This document shows, in pieces, positions 8,643 through 16,271 of a DNA stretch of 64,000 nucleotides. The position numbers and the translations under genes are program-made. Below the pieces are notes generated by a model that was not told the DNA's origin, did no database searches, and saw nothing but the letters and a program-made list of their open reading frames with translations. Numbering within the stretch: position 1 is the stretch's first letter; each line of letters opens with the position of its first letter. This DNA comes from Salinibacillus xinjiangensis (GTDB lineage Bacteria; Bacillota; Bacilli; Bacillales; Alkalibacillaceae), in assembly GCF_009649735.1 (NCBI RefSeq), contig NZ_WJNH01000007.1, forward strand, positions 222,302 through 286,301, written 5' to 3'.

Positions 8643-8779
8643 CTCTGAACCATGTCCCCCTCAAAAAGCGGGCTTAAATCAAGGTCATCATAAACCTTTG
8701 GATAAAAGTCTTGTAAGAGCTCCAGAATCTTCTGATCGCCGATTTGCTCATAAACAGAATCTTCTCGCTTAAAATGCAC
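8641..8779 (-). pseudogene. Truncated haemoglobin (group II, YjbI-like) remnant
   Basis: From a GTG at 8779, with AGGAGG 8 nt upstream, the frame reads a good start of a truncated haemoglobin: EDSVYEQIGDQKILELLQDF, then YPKVYDDLDLSPLFEGD. About 45 residues match helices A-C of the 2/2 globin fold. The sequence then enters a transcription terminator instead of the distal and proximal haem pocket (no KQxxFLTQYLGGP and no RARHxPF). The frame stays open into array B but the residues there make no globin sense. The gene has probably lost its 3' two thirds by deletion. An alternative ATG lies 7 codons upstream. Confidence 0.75.
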
Positions 8780-9077
8780 GTTTAGTTCCTCCTTGTTCAT
8801 GAATCTCTTAACTGAAATTATATCGAATGAGACTATGGGTGAAGTGATTTTCATCACATTGTTCAGTTTTTAAAATATGGAAAAAATCAGGACTATCAGA
8901 ACCAATCTTAAGACCCATAATTTCCTGAAAAATCTAAATTTGATTATCAAAAGTCAACATTTTAGGTAAATAGTTATGAGACTTATAAGAACTTAATTAT
9001 ATAGCCTATTTATTATGTCGAAATAATAAGCATATGTTCTTATTAACATTCCTCTTTTTAACTTTTAAACTAATTAC

Positions 9078-9099
9078 AATAGTGAAAATTCGCACTATT
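9078..9099. promoter_or_regulatory. Inverted repeat upstream of the LVIVD gene
   Basis: AATAGTG and CACTATT are separated by 8 nt, about 27 nt before the start codon. It could be an operator or a 5' leader hairpin; there is no T-run to make it a terminator. The rest of 8858-9125 is AT-rich with no gene seen. Confidence 0.35.
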
Positions 9100-9125
9100 T
9101 AAAAAAGTATATAGGGGGACTGATT

Positions 9126-10520
9126 TTGAAGAAGAAAAAATTATTGGCGCCAATTACTTTAACCAGTGCACTTACCTTGTCGATGTTTGCACCAACAGTG
9201 TTTGCCCATGATGACCTTGATCAAAGCGGGGCTGAAAAAGGCGGAGAAAGGACTGTTTTTACAGATGAACAGCTAGAATCCCTTGGTGAACCATTAATCG
9301 AAGGCGCAAAGAATGTGAATTTCCTAAGAGAAGCTTCAGCTGTACAAATTGAACAAATTCGTGAGGGCGTACAAAACAATACAGCAGATGTATACGCGCA
9401 TAAAGGCTATGCCTACGTCGGAACCCATACGGCTAATGGAGGAAATGGGGGTGTGCGTGTTTTTGATTTAAAAGACCCAGAAAATCCAGTTGAAGTCGCA
9501 GCCTTTGCTCATGACGAAATCCCTGGAACCTGGAATGAAAAAGTAATTGTGAAAACGGTGAATACTCCACACTTCAAAGGGGATTTAGCGGTCGTTAGTG
9601 TGCAGCAGTTGAATCGAACAGCTGATACGACAGGGGGATTTCTCCTTTATGATGTAACGAACCCACATGAACCTGAAAAACTAGGGTTTTGGGAGGTTTA
9701 CAGTGAAACACCTGGAACACATGAGCTTTATTTAACTACTCAGGGAAACCGGGCACTTGTCTTAACAGCGAATCCTTATACAGACTACTATAGTCATGGT
9801 GAGGAAAAGGACTTCCAAATTGTAGATGTGACCAATCCAAGAAAACCTGAAACACTTTGGGAATTCGACCCAAGAATGCTTCCTGAGGTTGAGGAAGACT
9901 TTGACGGCTATAACTGGGAATCCCCAGACGGGAAAACACGCCCTGTATTTAGTCATAGTGTTATGACAGACAACAAAGGACATTACGCATATGTATCGAT
10001 GTGGGACTTAGGTACGGTAATCTTTGACATTAAAGATCCAGAGAACCCTAAGTATATGGGGCGTACCGATTTTGCATCAGATCAACAAGGCTCTGCCCAT
10101 TCCTCGACATTAGCTCAGGGAGGGAATATTTTAATTGAAACACGCGAGGTATATGTTCCGATACGCGAGGGGTATGAACAGTCTTATGGCTACACACGTA
10201 TCTTTGATATTAAAGACAAAACGAATCCAAAGCTTTTAAGTGAATTTAAAACGGATTTAGTCGATAATGTAGAAGATGGTGTTACCTTTGCAAATACGGT
10301 TCATGATCCTAAGGTTCAAGGTAATACCTTGTATTTATCCCACTATTCAGGTGGTATTTATGCAGTAGATATTACAAACCCAAGCCAGCCTGTACAAATT
10401 GGGCAGTATAAGTCTGATCAGGCATTTGTATGGGGTGTATTTGTGGATCAAAATTATATTTTAGCCTCAGATATGGGGCAAGGATTGAAAGTTTTATTGA
10501 AGAATAACGGTGAAAAATAA
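9126..10520 (+). CDS. Secreted LVIVD-repeat beta-propeller protein
   Basis: 464 residues starting at a TTG with TAGGGGG upstream. A signal peptide (MKKKKLLAPITLTSALTLSM, cleavage after VFAH or nearby) is followed by blades of the LVIVD type: YAYVGTHT, VRVFDLKDPENPVEVA, FLLYDVTNPHEPEKLGFW, FQIVDVTNPRKPETLW, VIFDIKDPENPKYMG and YAVDITNPSQPVQIGQY. Such proteins are predicted extracellular propellers with unknown binding partners. It sits 350 nt upstream of a PQQ-type quinohaemoprotein and within 5 kb of a second PQQ-type propeller, so a shared role in periplasm-side oxidation is possible. That link is inferred. Confidence 0.85.
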   Translation: MKKKKLLAPITLTSALTLSMFAPTVFAHDDLDQSGAEKGGERTVFTDEQLESLGEPLIEGAKNVNFLREASAVQIEQIREGVQNNTADVYAHKGYAYVGTHTANGGNGGVRVFDLKDPENPVEVAAFAHDEIPGTWNEKVIVKTVNTPHFKGDLAVVSVQQLNRTADTTGGFLLYDVTNPHEPEKLGFWEVYSETPGTHELYLTTQGNRALVLTANPYTDYYSHGEEKDFQIVDVTNPRKPETLWEFDPRMLPEVEEDFDGYNWESPDGKTRPVFSHSVMTDNKGHYAYVSMWDLGTVIFDIKDPENPKYMGRTDFASDQQGSAHSSTLAQGGNILIETREVYVPIREGYEQSYGYTRIFDIKDKTNPKLLSEFKTDLVDNVEDGVTFANTVHDPKVQGNTLYLSHYSGGIYAVDITNPSQPVQIGQYKSDQAFVWGVFVDQNYILASDMGQGLKVLLKNNGEK

Positions 10521-10529
10521 TAGTTTAGA

Positions 10530-10566
10530 AATCGAGCTTGGGCATAGCCTGAGCTCGATTTTTTTA
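10530..10566 (+). terminator. Intrinsic terminator of the LVIVD gene
   Basis: AATCGAGCT / AGCTCGATT stem with a 13-nt loop followed by seven T's, 10 nt after the stop codon. Confidence 0.9.
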
Positions 10567-10576
10567 TGATGGAGGT

Positions 10577-10763
10577 GCTGGCTAGGAATGGATGGGTGCT
10601 GAAGTTGCGATGTGGTAGGCTAAAAAATTTTTGAATTTTGCTAGAGATTAATACAAAAGCTAAAGGTGTCAGTAGATTTGCTAAAGATGAACTTACAGAA
10701 GCTGAATTACTGGCTAACTTTGCTAAAGATGTTCTTATAAATGCTAAAGCACTCATCACGCAC
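10577..10763 (+). repeat. 21-nt periodic GCTRAAG array C (nine units)
   Basis: Units begin at 10577, 10598, 10619, 10640, 10659, 10680, 10701, 10722 and 10743. Steps are 21, 21, 21, 19, 21, 21, 21 and 21 nt. The array begins 10 nt after the LVIVD terminator and occupies more than half of the 353-nt gap before the PQQ enzyme. One frame stays open through it and repeats an Ala-Lys heptad, but arrays A and B do not stay open in any corresponding frame, so coding is unlikely. Confidence 0.87.
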
Positions 10764-10873
10764 TCCACGGTAATCCTGCATTTTTTTAACTTACATAGGG
10801 TATTTTACATATATGCGGGCAAATTACTAAAGAATGGGTTTCTTACTATCAACATGAAAGGAGCTTTGAACGG

Positions 10874-13153
10874 ATGAAGAAACAATCTTGGATCATCGTA
10901 GCTAGTGTGATTGTAGCCTTAGCTATTGTCGTTATTGTCATTATGAGTCAATTCACAGATCCAAATGATGATGTTGCAGAGTCTCCAGCAGATGAAGGAA
11001 AGCAGGAACAGAGCGAAGAAAAAAAGGAAAATGAAACAGAAGCTCAAAAGGATAAGAACCCGGGTCATCTGTCTGTTCAGCATATGGATTACCCTGGGGA
11101 TGTAGCGCCTTATTTTTCTGCGGAAGAATTAACCGCCCCTCCATCAAAAAACTGGATTACGAATGGAGGAAATATTTACAATGGTCGATACTCTCCCCTT
11201 GATAAAATCAACACGACCAATGTGTCAGATTTAAAGGCAGATTGGGTGACAAGTCTCGGGTCTGGCTATGAATTTAAGTACTCGGGTCAGGCGACGCCCA
11301 TTGTGTATGATGGGGTAATGTTTACCATTACTGGGGCGAATGATGTATCAGCTATTGATGCGAAAACAGGCGAAATTATTTGGGAATTCTCACCTGAGCT
11401 TGCGGATGGACTGGATACCCTTTGCTGCGGATGGGTTAGCCGTGGTGTAGCGATTGGTGAGGGCAAGGTTTATGTGGCTTTATTGGATGCACGATTATTG
11501 GCCTTAGACCAGAAAACGGGTGAGGTCGTTTGGGAAACTGTCGTCGATGAATGGGAAAAGGGCTATACCATTACAAGCGCCCCTCTTTACTATGACGGCA
11601 AAGTCTATACCGGAATCGCAGGCGGTGAATATGGGATTAGAGGCTATGTGGCTGCCTACGATGCTGAAATGGGTAGACAAATTTGGAGAACCTATACGAT
11701 TCCTGGACCTGGTGAAGAAGGACATGACACTTGGCCACAGGATAATAAAAGCTGGTTAAAAGGTGGTGGGCCTGTATGGCAAACCCCTGCGATTGACCCA
11801 GAACTCGGCAATATTTACTTTGCCGTTGGGAATACATCACCTGACCTCGATGGAAGTAATCGAGAAGGGGACAATCTATTTACGGACTCTGTCTTAGCGT
11901 TAGATGCAGATACTGGTGAATATAAATGGCACTTCCAAGAGGTCCACCATGATATTTGGGATATGGACCCAGCGAACCCAGTTGTCTTATTTGATGTCAA
12001 GATGGATGGAGAGACGAAAAAAGGCATTGCCCAAGCTGGGAAAACAGGCTGGGTGTATATTTTAGATCGAACCAATGGTGAACCTCTTATTGGGATTGAT
12101 GAAAAAGAGGTGCCACAGCTTGAGAAACAAAAAACATCTCCTACTCAGCCATTCCCTAAAGGTGATAATTTTGTTCCGCAGGGAGTGACGAAGGAGGATA
12201 TAGAAAAGGATTTTCCTGAAGAGTTTGATGGAAAATATGGTGACATTTTCACCCCGTTCTGGGATGAGCCTTTAACATTAAGACCATCGCCACAGGGGGG
12301 AGCAAACTGGCCACCATCAGCTTATAACCCAGAAACAGAGTATTTTTATGTGTTAGGAAATAACAACTATTTTTCCTTTGCTCACTACGCAGATGATGAG
12401 GAAAATACCTTTGAGGAAGGTAAGGAATGGCTAGGAAGTGTATGGCAGCCTGTTGAGAATACACCTCAACGTGGAACTGTAACTGCCATTGATATCAAAA
12501 CCAACAAAATTGCTTGGCAGAAAGAATGGGATACGATTGCATACAGCGGCATTTTATCGACAAAGGGTAACCTCATCTTTGTGGGTCACAACGATGGGCG
12601 GATCATCGCCTACAATGCAACAAATGGGGATAAGGTTTGGGAATTCAAGACTGATGCTGGAGCCAACGCCCCACCTATCACCTATGAAATAGACGGAAAA
12701 CAATACATTTCCATCTTTTCAGCAGGCGCGTCGCTAGCCGGAACCAAGCATGGAGATAAGATTTATACCTTCTCATTAGATGGGGAGTATGGATCGGTTG
12801 AAGATATTCCGGATGAAGAGATTATACAATCTCCTTTAGCACAAAAACGAAAAGAGCACGAAAAACATGAGGACCAAGACTCCAATGAAACGCAAAAAGA
12901 AGGCGATGCCGTATTAGACCAGGGACGAACTATTTATGAGGACAACTGCCTATCTTGTCACGGGGACCAAGGTGCTGGTGGTCATAATGGACCAAGCATC
13001 AAGAACAGTGATATGGTCACTGATCGAGAGGCGTTGATTGAACAAATTAAGAAAGGCGGAGGAGGCATGCCAGGATTTGAAGGCACGCTATCCGAGGACC
13101 AGATTGATACGTTAGCTGAGTATATTTTGCAGAGGTTAGCAACGAAGGAGTAA
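10874..13153 (+). CDS. Membrane-anchored PQQ-dependent alcohol-dehydrogenase-type quinohaemoprotein
   Basis: 759 residues. An N-terminal anchor (residues 5-25) is followed by an acidic linker, an eight-bladed quinoprotein propeller (about 80-660) and a C-terminal cytochrome c domain. Visible landmarks are the vicinal cysteines 184-185 (LCCGWVSRG) that lie over PQQ, the catalytic-type Asp363 in HHDIWDMD with a further Asp365, GANWPPSAYNP, haem-binding CLSCH (692-696) and axial Met732 in GGGMPGF. It would oxidise an alcohol or aldehyde outside the membrane and pass electrons through haem c to the respiratory chain. Bacilli generally do not make PQQ and no pqq genes are here, so the cofactor source is open. 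Confidence 0.88.
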   Translation: MKKQSWIIVASVIVALAIVVIVIMSQFTDPNDDVAESPADEGKQEQSEEKKENETEAQKDKNPGHLSVQHMDYPGDVAPYFSAEELTAPPSKNWITNGGNIYNGRYSPLDKINTTNVSDLKADWVTSLGSGYEFKYSGQATPIVYDGVMFTITGANDVSAIDAKTGEIIWEFSPELADGLDTLCCGWVSRGVAIGEGKVYVALLDARLLALDQKTGEVVWETVVDEWEKGYTITSAPLYYDGKVYTGIAGGEYGIRGYVAAYDAEMGRQIWRTYTIPGPGEEGHDTWPQDNKSWLKGGGPVWQTPAIDPELGNIYFAVGNTSPDLDGSNREGDNLFTDSVLALDADTGEYKWHFQEVHHDIWDMDPANPVVLFDVKMDGETKKGIAQAGKTGWVYILDRTNGEPLIGIDEKEVPQLEKQKTSPTQPFPKGDNFVPQGVTKEDIEKDFPEEFDGKYGDIFTPFWDEPLTLRPSPQGGANWPPSAYNPETEYFYVLGNNNYFSFAHYADDEENTFEEGKEWLGSVWQPVENTPQRGTVTAIDIKTNKIAWQKEWDTIAYSGILSTKGNLIFVGHNDGRIIAYNATNGDKVWEFKTDAGANAPPITYEIDGKQYISIFSAGASLAGTKHGDKIYTFSLDGEYGSVEDIPDEEIIQSPLAQKRKEHEKHEDQDSNETQKEGDAVLDQGRTIYEDNCLSCHGDQGAGGHNGPSIKNSDMVTDREALIEQIKKGGGGMPGFEGTLSEDQIDTLAEYILQRLATKE

Positions 13154-13161
13154 TATTGGTG

Positions 13162-13198
13162 AATCGTCCTGTTTGAAGGCAGGGCGATTTGTCTTTTG
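13162..13198 (+). terminator. Intrinsic terminator of the quinohaemoprotein gene
   Basis: AATCGTCCTG / CAGGGCGATT stem (one G-T pair), 8-nt loop, then a TGTCTTTTGTTTTG tail. Confidence 0.7.
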
Positions 13199-13219
13199 TT
13201 TTGCAGGTTTCGAGTAATG

Positions 13220-13540
13220 GACGGAAATATGTGACTTTTTGACTGGAATTTGATTCGAGGTGACGTGATTATCGGGTGAAGTGACGTGAATGTTGTAGGC
13301 TGACGGAAATATGAGGACTGAGACGTGATTACGTTGCCACCAGAATTGATATGCGGGAAAGTTGACGTGATTACTGCAGTCACCGACATAATTGATTAAC
13401 GAACTGACTGAATTCCAATCCGTGTCAATTTTACAGACGGAATTCATAACTCAAATGACGTGATTATGAAAAAGGTGACAGGATAAACCTAGGCTATGAC
13501 TTGAATATAAATTGAACCGACCGTATCCTCAATAGAGCAC
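13220..13540 (+). repeat. 21-nt periodic GACGTGATTAT array D (second core type)
   Basis: Units starting with GACGTGA, GACGGAA or variants begin at 13220, 13241, 13262, 13283, 13302, 13322, 13343, 13364, 13385 and 13406. After a 30-nt step they resume at 13436, 13457, 13477, 13498 and 13519. Steps in the first block are 21, 21, 21, 19, 20, 21, 21, 21 and 21. The core differs from arrays A-C but the pitch and the 19-nt step after unit four are the same. The array fills the 480-nt gap 13154-13634 between two terminators; no gene is seen in it. Confidence 0.82.
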
Positions 13541-13575
13541 CGTTTACCACGGAGCATAATAGCAATTTTTCCATA

Positions 13576-13621
13576 AAAAAGAACTATACCTTCATTGTAA
13601 TAACGAGGTACAGTTCTTTTT
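13576..13621. terminator. Bidirectional intrinsic terminator
   Basis: A 16-bp stem (AAAAAGAACTATACCT against AGGTACAGTTCTTTTT, one mismatch) has a 14-nt loop and A/T runs on both sides. It serves the minus-strand gene ending at 13635. Confidence 0.9.
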
Positions 13622-13634
13622 GCTATAAATTAAA

Positions 13635-14795
13635 TTAATCAGCTGACACTTCTTCAGTCAATGAAAGCTGTAGGAGTCGGTCATCCTTGGCTGTAGGTTC
13701 ACCGCGAGAGTCATTATTACTTGTAATGGTGAAGATTTCATCATTTTCAATGAGGACATCACGCATTCTTCCTGCCTCATCGTAAAATGTATGGACTTCA
13801 TCATTATCAGTATCGTAAGTGAAAATTTGCTTACCTGCTAAGGATGCAACATAGAGCTTACCATCATGCATAGCCATTCCGGATGGTGCCCAAGTTTCCT
13901 CGCCGGAGTGGGCAACAGGCTTGACCATGCCGGATTGTTCTTCATCTCCCGTAATCACTGGCCATCCATAGTTTTGACCAGCTTCAATGAGGTTAATTTC
14001 ATCATGGCCATCCTCGCCGTGCTCAGAGCTATACAGGTTTCCTTCCTCATCCCACGCAAGTCCTTGAGAATTACGATGTCCATAAGAATAAACATAGGAA
14101 TCTTCAAATGGATTGTCCTGTGGAATTTCACCATTTAAATCCATTCTTAAAATTTTTCCAGCTAAACTATCAATATCCTGTGATAAATCACCTTGAGCGG
14201 TATCACCTGTTGTGGCATAAAGCATGCCATCAGGTCCAATCTGAACGCGGCCGCCATTGTTAATTTCTCCTCCAGGAATATTGTCTAGAAGAACTTCATC
14301 TTCCACCCAAGTGTTCTCTTCCAGCTTTAGGGAAACAATTCGGTTAAGGGTTTCCCCATTGTCTTGATACGTGTGATAAGCAAAGGCTTTCTGGGATGAA
14401 TCAAAATCAGGAGCTAGGGTGAATCCAAGAAATCCACCTTCACCTTCATGTAGAATGTCCTCTGATACTTCAACATCCTGAATTTCTACTAAACCAAAAT
14501 CACCATCAATTTCAATAACCTTTCCATCTCGTTGACTCAAGTAAAATGAGTTGGCATGTTTGTTGATGGTCCATGGGATAAAGAGATTATTCGCGTTGAT
14601 AGTACCGTCATCAGATGCAACGACCTCAATCGAATCCTCAGAAACCTCAACAGCCTCTTCATTATACGGATCTTGAGTCTCTGTTTCCCCATTGTTTGTT
14701 TCATTCATGTTGTCATCACTCGGATTATTTAGGGAATAAACAATACCTACAACCAAAACTAATCCTAGCAAACTAAGATAAATAGACTTTTTCAA
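13635..14795 (-). CDS. PQQ-type soluble glucose/sorbosone dehydrogenase-like propeller, membrane anchored
   Basis: 386 residues from a TTG at 14795 with AGAGGTG close upstream; a GTG three codons earlier overlaps that site. An N-terminal hydrophobic anchor and acidic linker precede a six-bladed propeller of the sGDH/Asd family: GEGGFLGFTLAPDF, GGRVQIGPDGMLYATTGD, YGHRNSQGLAWDEEGNLY, SSEHGEDGHDEINLI, NYGWPVITG, WAPSGMAMHDGKLY and GRMRDV. The catalytic His of the usual HNGGR motif is Asn179 here (NNGGR), so classical sugar dehydrogenase activity may be lost or altered. It is convergent with the PQQ quinohaemoprotein and has its own terminator. Confidence 0.85.
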   Translation of the reverse strand: MKKSIYLSLLGLVLVVGIVYSLNNPSDDNMNETNNGETETQDPYNEEAVEVSEDSIEVVASDDGTINANNLFIPWTINKHANSFYLSQRDGKVIEIDGDFGLVEIQDVEVSEDILHEGEGGFLGFTLAPDFDSSQKAFAYHTYQDNGETLNRIVSLKLEENTWVEDEVLLDNIPGGEINNGGRVQIGPDGMLYATTGDTAQGDLSQDIDSLAGKILRMDLNGEIPQDNPFEDSYVYSYGHRNSQGLAWDEEGNLYSSEHGEDGHDEINLIEAGQNYGWPVITGDEEQSGMVKPVAHSGEETWAPSGMAMHDGKLYVASLAGKQIFTYDTDNDEVHTFYDEAGRMRDVLIENDEIFTITSNNDSRGEPTAKDDRLLQLSLTEEVSAD

Positions 14796-14956
14796 AGATA
14801 ACACCTCTTACTTTTTTTATTCTCGACTCTAGCTTTGCCAGAATTATTGCGGTTTAAACAAAGGTTTTTAATTTTCTGTATCTAACAATCTTTTTATAGA
14901 CTTAAAATCTAGAATAATATGGTAAAATCATTATAAAACCAATTGAAGGTGTTCTC

Positions 14957-15484
14957 ATGTTTGAGTCGATTAAGTATTTACAAAAAGGAAATCAAAAACG
15001 TGCCTATCAAGCTATTTCTGAATTGGACATTATGAAACATTTAGCCGCTTACAATCCTATTCTTTGTGGGACGTTGCCAATTGGAATTGACATTGCATGC
15101 TCTGATTTAGATATTATTATGGAGGTTGATGAGTTCGAGAGGTTTGAGGAGCAGGTAAGAGAATTGTATGGGAATCAACAGAATTTTAAAGTAAAGAAGC
15201 TTCATATCCGGGAAAATCCCGTCATAAAGGCAAACTTTTGGTTCAGCGGCTTTGAATTTGAGTTGTTCGGTCAGGCTCTTCCTGTTAAAGAACAAAATGC
15301 CTATCTTCATATGGTCATTGAGGATGCAGTCATGAAACGTCATCCAAGCATCAAAAAAGAGGTTATTGAACTTAAAGAAAAGGGATGGAAGACGGAACCT
15401 GCTTTTTGTAAGGTCTTACAGTTAGAAGAAGGAGATCCCTATAAAGAGCTAATTAATTATGGAAAGAATACTGGGTTTATTTAG
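14957..15484 (+). CDS. DUF4269 nucleotidyltransferase-like protein
   Basis: 175 residues from an ATG with GAAGGTG upstream. The N-terminal half has a nucleotidyltransferase-fold pattern, GTLPIGIDIACSDLDIIME near residues 38-56, where the spaced Asp residues would bind metal. Then comes FELFGQALPVKEQNAYLHM, as in DUF4269 proteins. No biochemical role is established to my knowledge. It is followed 10 nt later by a second, unrelated nucleotidyltransferase gene, so the two are probably co-transcribed. Confidence 0.75.
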   Translation: MFESIKYLQKGNQKRAYQAISELDIMKHLAAYNPILCGTLPIGIDIACSDLDIIMEVDEFERFEEQVRELYGNQQNFKVKKLHIRENPVIKANFWFSGFEFELFGQALPVKEQNAYLHMVIEDAVMKRHPSIKKEVIELKEKGWKTEPAFCKVLQLEEGDPYKELINYGKNTGFI

Positions 15485-15494
15485 GAGTATGGTT

Positions 15495-16271
15495 ATGAAA
15501 AAACAGGAACCAATCAAAGCTGCACAGCAGTTTATTCAAAAGCGATTCTCAAATTGTGATGGAGCACTATTAGCAGGAAGTATCGTACGTGGGGAAGCAA
15601 CTGAGACATCTGACCTTGATATTGTCATATTTGATCAACATATTCGGTCATCCTACCGGGAATCATTCATTGATTTTGGCTGGAATATTGAAGTGTTTGT
15701 TCATAACTTAAACTCGTATCTAGCATTTTTTAAAAGTGATTATGAGAGGGCAAGACCTTCATTGCCTCGAATGGTAGCAGAAGGGATTCTATTAAAAGAT
15801 AACGGAGTCATGGAGTCGATTAAAAACGAGGCGAGAGAGCTACTAGCTAAAGGGCCAGAGGTATGGTCGGAGAACACTATTGAATTAAAGCGTTATTTTA
15901 TCACAGATGCACTTGATGACTTGATTGGATGTGAGGACCGGGCAGAGGGAATCTTTATCGTGAATACTCTTGCCGAAATAGTTAGCGAATTTGTGTTAAG
16001 AACCAATCAAAGGTGGATAGGCTCGTCAAAATGGATAATACGTGCGTTACAAGATTATGATGCTGATTTTGCGGAACGATTTGTTGAGGCGTTTGAAGCG
16101 TTTTATCAGTTAGGGGATAAAAGCAAAATTATTCATTTAGTTGACGATGTACTGAAGCCGTATGGTGGGCGGTTATTTGAAGGCTTTTCTTTTAGGAAAA
16201 GAGAGAAAGAGGAGAAATTAGATGACATCTTTTACCGAAAAAGTGATAGACATTATACAAAATATTCCTGA
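15495..16271 (+). CDS. Nucleotidyltransferase-domain protein
   Basis: 258 residues from an ATG at 15495, chosen because AGGAG lies 7 nt upstream; longer readings overlap the preceding gene. The Pol-beta-type signature is clear: LLAGSIVRGEATETSDLDIV near residues 25-44, with GS and DxD metal-binding residues, followed by an all-helical C-terminal half. Related proteins include aminoglycoside adenylyltransferases and toxin-antitoxin MNTs, but the substrate is unknown. Its 3' end overlaps the next gene by 50 nt. Confidence 0.75.
   Translation: MKKQEPIKAAQQFIQKRFSNCDGALLAGSIVRGEATETSDLDIVIFDQHIRSSYRESFIDFGWNIEVFVHNLNSYLAFFKSDYERARPSLPRMVAEGILLKDNGVMESIKNEARELLAKGPEVWSENTIELKRYFITDALDDLIGCEDRAEGIFIVNTLAEIVSEFVLRTNQRWIGSSKWIIRALQDYDADFAERFVEAFEAFYQLGDKSKIIHLVDDVLKPYGGRLFEGFSFRKREKEEKLDDIFYRKSDRHYTKYS

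Noticed and set aside
10638..10877. Protein with an Ala-Lys heptad encoded by array C
   Set aside because: The open frame comes from the 21-nt (7-codon) pitch. Arrays A and B carry stops in the matching frame, and there is no ribosome site.
5050..13540. CRISPR array in the periodic regions
   Set aside because: The constant part is only 7-11 nt and degenerate, spacers are 10-14 nt, and there is no leader or cas gene.
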